A stretch of DNA of 64,000 nucleotides, taken from the NCBI GenBank assembly GCA_037444575.1, contig JBBIME010000010.1, forward strand, positions 1 to 64,000, written 5' to 3'. Positions within the stretch are counted from its first letter, which is position 1. The number at the start of each line of letters is the position of its first letter. This document shows, one piece after another, positions 61,721 to 64,000 of this stretch. The translations under genes and the position numbers were made by a program. Source of the DNA: Bacteriovorax sp037444575. GTDB taxonomy: Bacteria; Bdellovibrionota; Bacteriovoracia; Bacteriovoracales; Bacteriovoracaceae. The notes beneath the pieces are model-generated. The model searched no databases and had not been told where the DNA came from. It saw only the letters and a program-made list of their open reading frames with translations.

Positions 61721-62845
61721 TTATTTTCCGAAGTGTTTTCTGACTGTCTGACAAACGTATTCTAATTCTTCCTTCGTGATGTAAGCAAAACATGGAAGAT
61801 TTAAAACTGATTGAGAAATGTGATGAGCATTTCCATAGTCGATGCTTCCAACCATGTGGCCTTTTGCCCCGGCCTGTAAGCTCATCGCTCCTGGATAAAT
61901 TGTTCCAAAACCAATATTAGCCTTTTTAAGTGACTCAATAAGAGCTGGGCGCAAGCTTGGATCAATCATCCCAACAGCACAGTATCCGTTTTCTTTAACA
62001 TTTGAGTGAGCAAGAACTGGTTTAAATGGCAATCCTTGTAGAGCTTCAGCATAGTACTTAACAGCAGCTCTTCTGCTTTCTAGGCGCGCTTCAATGTGCT
62101 CTAAAGATAATTTTAAAAAGAGTGATTCATAAGCTCCAACGCGCGAGTTCCATCCAATCATTCCATGAGAGTAGTGATCAGTTCTTCCGTGATTGATGAG
62201 GATGCGACAGTTCTGAGCAAGCTTATCGTCATTAGTGAAAACTGCTCCCGCGTCTCCTGAAGCTCCCAAAACTTTTGCCGGGTAAAAACTTGTTGTTGAA
62301 ATAAGAGCGCCACTTAGAATTGACTCGCCATTAATTTCTGTTCCAAAACATTGAGCACCATCTTCAATTAAAATCACACCGTGATCTTTAGCGCATTTTC
62401 TAATTTCTAATGTGTCTGGGCTTGCCCATCCGTAAAGATGAACCATAACTGCAGCTTTTGGCTTAAATTCATTGAGAGCTTTTTTAAATGTATCTAAATC
62501 CCAATGACATGTTTCGCGATTTACGTCGACAGTAATTGGATTAGCTCCAACGTTAACAACTGCTTCGAATGTTGCCCAAAAAGTCATATCAGGAACAAGA
62601 ACTCTATCGTTTTTTTCTACGCCAACAGCACGAAGTGCAATTTGAATGGCGTCGGTTCCGTTAGCGCAACCGATGGCGTGTTTTGCTTTTGTTACTTTAG
62701 CAAGTTCTGCTTCCATTTCAGCAACAATAGGGCCACCAACAAATTGAGTTTTATCAAAAAGGTTTGCAACTCCGTTTAAAAAGTTTTCTCTGAAACCATT
62801 TTCAAATCGATTTAAAGTAATGAAAGGAACTTGATTGACAGACAT
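61721..62845 (-). CDS. DegT/DnrJ/EryC1 family aminotransferase, outside the main locus
   Basis: 374 residues with an intact PLP Lys in TTSFYPAKVLGASGDAG, so it should be a sugar aminotransferase. Other blocks are GCANGTDAIQIALRA, VPDMTFWATFEA, LIEDGAQCFGTE and WNSRVGAYESL. Changes from the usual family pattern (CNGTDAI, GASGDAG, HGRTDHYSHG) set it apart from the other DegT genes here. It has its own terminator and a GAGAG ribosome site, and stands next to housekeeping genes rather than sugar genes. Substrate unknown. Confidence 0.88.
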   Translation of the reverse strand: MSVNQVPFITLNRFENGFRENFLNGVANLFDKTQFVGGPIVAEMEAELAKVTKAKHAIGCANGTDAIQIALRAVGVEKNDRVLVPDMTFWATFEAVVNVGANPITVDVNRETCHWDLDTFKKALNEFKPKAAVMVHLYGWASPDTLEIRKCAKDHGVILIEDGAQCFGTEINGESILSGALISTTSFYPAKVLGASGDAGAVFTNDDKLAQNCRILINHGRTDHYSHGMIGWNSRVGAYESLFLKLSLEHIEARLESRRAAVKYYAEALQGLPFKPVLAHSNVKENGYCAVGMIDPSLRPALIESLKKANIGFGTIYPGAMSLQAGAKGHMVGSIDYGNAHHISQSVLNLPCFAYITKEELEYVCQTVRKHFGK

Positions 62846-62915
62846 ATAATCTCTCTTGTTTTGAGTCTAAAATTAACAACATTCTCGATCGTTTAAGAAG
62901 AAAAAACAAGAGTAA

Positions 62916-62942
62916 AAAGGAGAGAATGAACTTCTCTCCTTT
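62916..62942 (-). terminator. Terminator of the small-protein pair
   Basis: A perfect 11-bp stem AAAGGAGAGAA/TTCTCTCCTTT (minus-strand reading, 62942-62932 and 62926-62916) with a five-base loop is followed by T residues. It begins seven bases after the stop at 62949. Confidence 0.88.
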
Positions 62943-62948
62943 AAGTGT

Positions 62949-63128
62949 TTAGGTATTTGGATTGAGCATTTCAGCAATAATCATGGCAGCTTTTTTAGCA
63001 AGCTTCGGATCTTTTATTTTTTCGCTGAGCAATTTCTTCATTCTTTCAATTTCAGCTTTTTGTACGACATTTTCAGTCTTTTCAGCCGGCTCAGGTAACG
63101 GAGTCCATTTTTTCTTTAGTGCATTCAT
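62949..63128 (-). CDS. Small conserved-looking protein (59 residues)
   Basis: An ATG at 63126-63128 opens 59 codons to TAA at 62949-62951. The product is highly charged and helical (KKKWTPLPEPAEKTEN, then ERMKKLLSEKIKDPKLAKKAAMIIAEMLNP), with no membrane segment. The ending ALIAEML-like helix resembles small bacterial scaffold or DNA-associated proteins, but no family is recognised. It starts eight bases after the 75-residue gene upstream, without its own Shine-Dalgarno, so it is probably translated by coupling. A strong terminator follows, supporting that it is real. Confidence 0.65.
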   Translation of the reverse strand: MNALKKKWTPLPEPAEKTENVVQKAEIERMKKLLSEKIKDPKLAKKAAMIIAEMLNPNT

Positions 63129-63136
63129 ATTATTTA

Positions 63137-63364
63137 TTACGCGGCTATTTCTGGCTTGCGTCCATAATGGTTAGAAACTTTTTTCATGTGTTCTTCAATA
63201 ACTTCGAAGAGTTCAAGTTTAGTTGAGTGTGGATCCATTCCATATGGAAGAGCAGAGTAAACCATATCGCCTTTTACTTCAGTGAAAACGTACCAAGTAC
63301 TACCTAATTTTTGGAAAAGAACTTCTGTTGTTGTTTGTTGTGTGTTTGATCTTGCTGCTTTCAT
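63137..63364 (-). CDS. Small hypothetical protein (75 residues)
   Basis: 75 residues with a Thr/Gln-rich N-terminus, a strand-like core (EVLFQKLGSTWYVFTEVKGDMVYSALPYG) and a C-terminal helix (LELFEVIEEHMKKV). No family is recognised. A strong ribosome site GGAGG precedes the ATG. It is followed at eight bases by the 59-residue gene and then a terminator, so the two form a small operon. Confidence 0.75.
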   Translation of the reverse strand: MKAARSNTQQTTTEVLFQKLGSTWYVFTEVKGDMVYSALPYGMDPHSTKLELFEVIEEHMKKVSNHYGRKPEIAA

Positions 63365-63494
63365 AATTTCCTCCGTGAAATTAGTGAGTAGTTGGTCTCT
63401 TACTTATCTTTTCGTGTGTGGCCGTCAAAACTTTAGACATAATCTTTTAATTTTTTGGTGGGAAAAATTTTCCGGAGCAAAGAGCTTCGGTTTG
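63365..63494. other. 130-base gap between small operon and OMP gene
   Basis: It contains the GGAGG ribosome site of the 75-residue gene and, on the minus strand, a TTGACG that may be part of its promoter. A 7-bp imperfect hairpin (63472-63490) with following A/T could be a weak OMP terminator. No gene is seen. Confidence 0.3.
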
Positions 63495-64000
63495 TTAATA
63501 TTTTACTTGGGCCCCAATGAAAAAAGAGACTTGTGGTTTGGCCCCAGCTGAAATTTGATTAGTGGCATCCGCTCCCCATAGTGTTGGAACATTGATGGCG
63601 TCACTAGATTTTTGGGAGTGAGGCAAAAATAGATTGAAATCAGCTCCGCCAATTAGATCGGTCTTGGGAAAAACATCCATCATTTGAATCACAGAGCTGG
63701 CAAACGGAGATAAAGAGTAGCCAGTAAATAATCTTTCTTCTGAATCACCATTAGAGGCCGACATCTTTAAAGAACTCTTGTGGTAGTTATAAGTAAAACC
63801 AGTTCCTAAACTCATGCGATAATTGCTACTTTTAAAAAAGTCATAGGTCGCGACAGGACCGACTCGAATTATCGATCGATTTTCTCTTGAGGAATTATTA
63901 TTTTGAAAATTGATGGTGTTATTGCAAGTCGTGATAGCTCCAAAGAGTCCAAAATAGAAGCGGTCGTAATTATCAAATTTAACTTTCTTGGTGAAATTAA
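63495..64000 (-). CDS. C-terminal part of an outer-membrane beta-barrel protein (5' end outside window)
   Basis: The frame runs from the right edge of the window to TAA at 63495-63497 with no start needed inside. About 168 residues show alternating hydrophobic/polar strands rich in Gly, Asn, Ser, Tyr and Phe (FYFGLFGAI, IRVGPVATYDFF, MSLGTGFTYNYH) and end in FFIGAQVKY. The terminal aromatic residue is the usual beta-signal for BAM insertion. Function (porin, adhesin or channel) cannot be told. An ATG at 63815 is internal, not the start. Confidence 0.75.
   Translation of the reverse strand, partial: NFTKKVKFDNYDRFYFGLFGAITTCNNTINFQNNNSSRENRSIIRVGPVATYDFFKSSNYRMSLGTGFTYNYHKSSLKMSASNGDSEERLFTGYSLSPFASSVIQMMDVFPKTDLIGGADFNLFLPHSQKSSDAINVPTLWGADATNQISAGAKPQVSFFIGAQVKY

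Noticed and set aside
63472..63490. Hairpin as terminator of the outer-membrane protein gene
   Set aside because: On the relevant strand the stem has an internal A-C mismatch, and it is followed by AAAA before any T run; only weak support.
1..64000. tRNA, rRNA, CRISPR array, intact transposase or phage genes
   Set aside because: Looked for on both strands by eye; no cloverleaf-like T-arm, repeat-spacer pattern or transposase motif was found.

Overview
The window is a chromosome segment of an AT-rich Gram-negative bacterium. It encodes DnaG, RpoD, TrmB, MetH, MetF, lipoprotein and outer-membrane proteins, and a lipid-linked polysaccharide pathway. The overall style (low GC, short intergenic hairpin terminators, the dnaG-rpoD pair, orphan hybrid kinase) suggests a Bacteriovorax-like member of Bdellovibrionota. 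That placement is an impression from protein character, not a computed result.

Layout. Positions 1-780 hold the Ala/Pro-rich tail of a truncated gene, a strong terminator, an inverted-repeat intergenic element and a small gene coupled to metH. Positions 767-5403 are metF-metH (minus strand). Positions 5508-7613 hold a LacX-type aldose epimerase overlapping a UPF0489 gene, and a GNAT acetyltransferase. Positions 7675-47655 are one very large surface-polysaccharide locus. Its left block (7675-16113, plus) mixes the CDP-3,6-dideoxyhexose pathway (rfbG, rfbH, rfbF and an SDR) with the GDP pathway (gmd, fcl/colC-like, colD). A minus block (16117-21549) has a GtrB-like transferase, a GT-C-like membrane protein, a split transketolase and wbpE. 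wbpE diverges from wbpA-wbpB-wbpD, and together these make UDP-2,3-diacetamido-2,3-dideoxyglucuronate. The plus block to 37388 adds an OafA acyltransferase, a Wzx flippase, two Wzy/ligase-like proteins, glycosyltransferases, two methyltransferases, another DegT aminotransferase, a second split transketolase and a monotopic phosphoglycosyl transferase. From 37395 to 42153 genes alternate strand (GT-C-like protein, WbpM/PglF-like dehydratase, WcaJ-like initiating transferase). Positions 42197-47655 carry a second cassette with a CgeB-like GT, a GT10 fucosyltransferase-like gene, a second Wzx and two more GTs.

Positions 47720-48630 hold a Nudix hydrolase and a BamE/SmpA-like lipoprotein. Positions 48631-50061 are decayed: remnants of an HTH regulator, an alpha/beta hydrolase and a hexapeptide acyltransferase, with one plausible 42-residue gene. 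After this come an orphan hybrid histidine kinase, ung (apparently leaderless), a GT22-like mannosyltransferase, a SWIM-SNF2 helicase, rpoD, dnaG, trmB, one more DegT aminotransferase, two tiny conserved-looking genes and the C-terminal part of an outer-membrane beta-barrel.

How it fits together. The nucleotide-sugar genes supply at least three unusual precursors (CDP-3,6-dideoxyhexose, GDP-colitose and/or GDP-fucose, UDP-GlcNAc3NAcA) and probably a UDP-4-keto-6-deoxy sugar. Two initiating transferases, two flippases and three polymerase/ligase candidates imply two repeat-unit assembly lines or a recombinant locus. The most interesting unexplained element is the pair of split transketolases, which could build branched or ketol-extended sugars. 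No tRNA, rRNA, CRISPR array or intact insertion sequence was seen.
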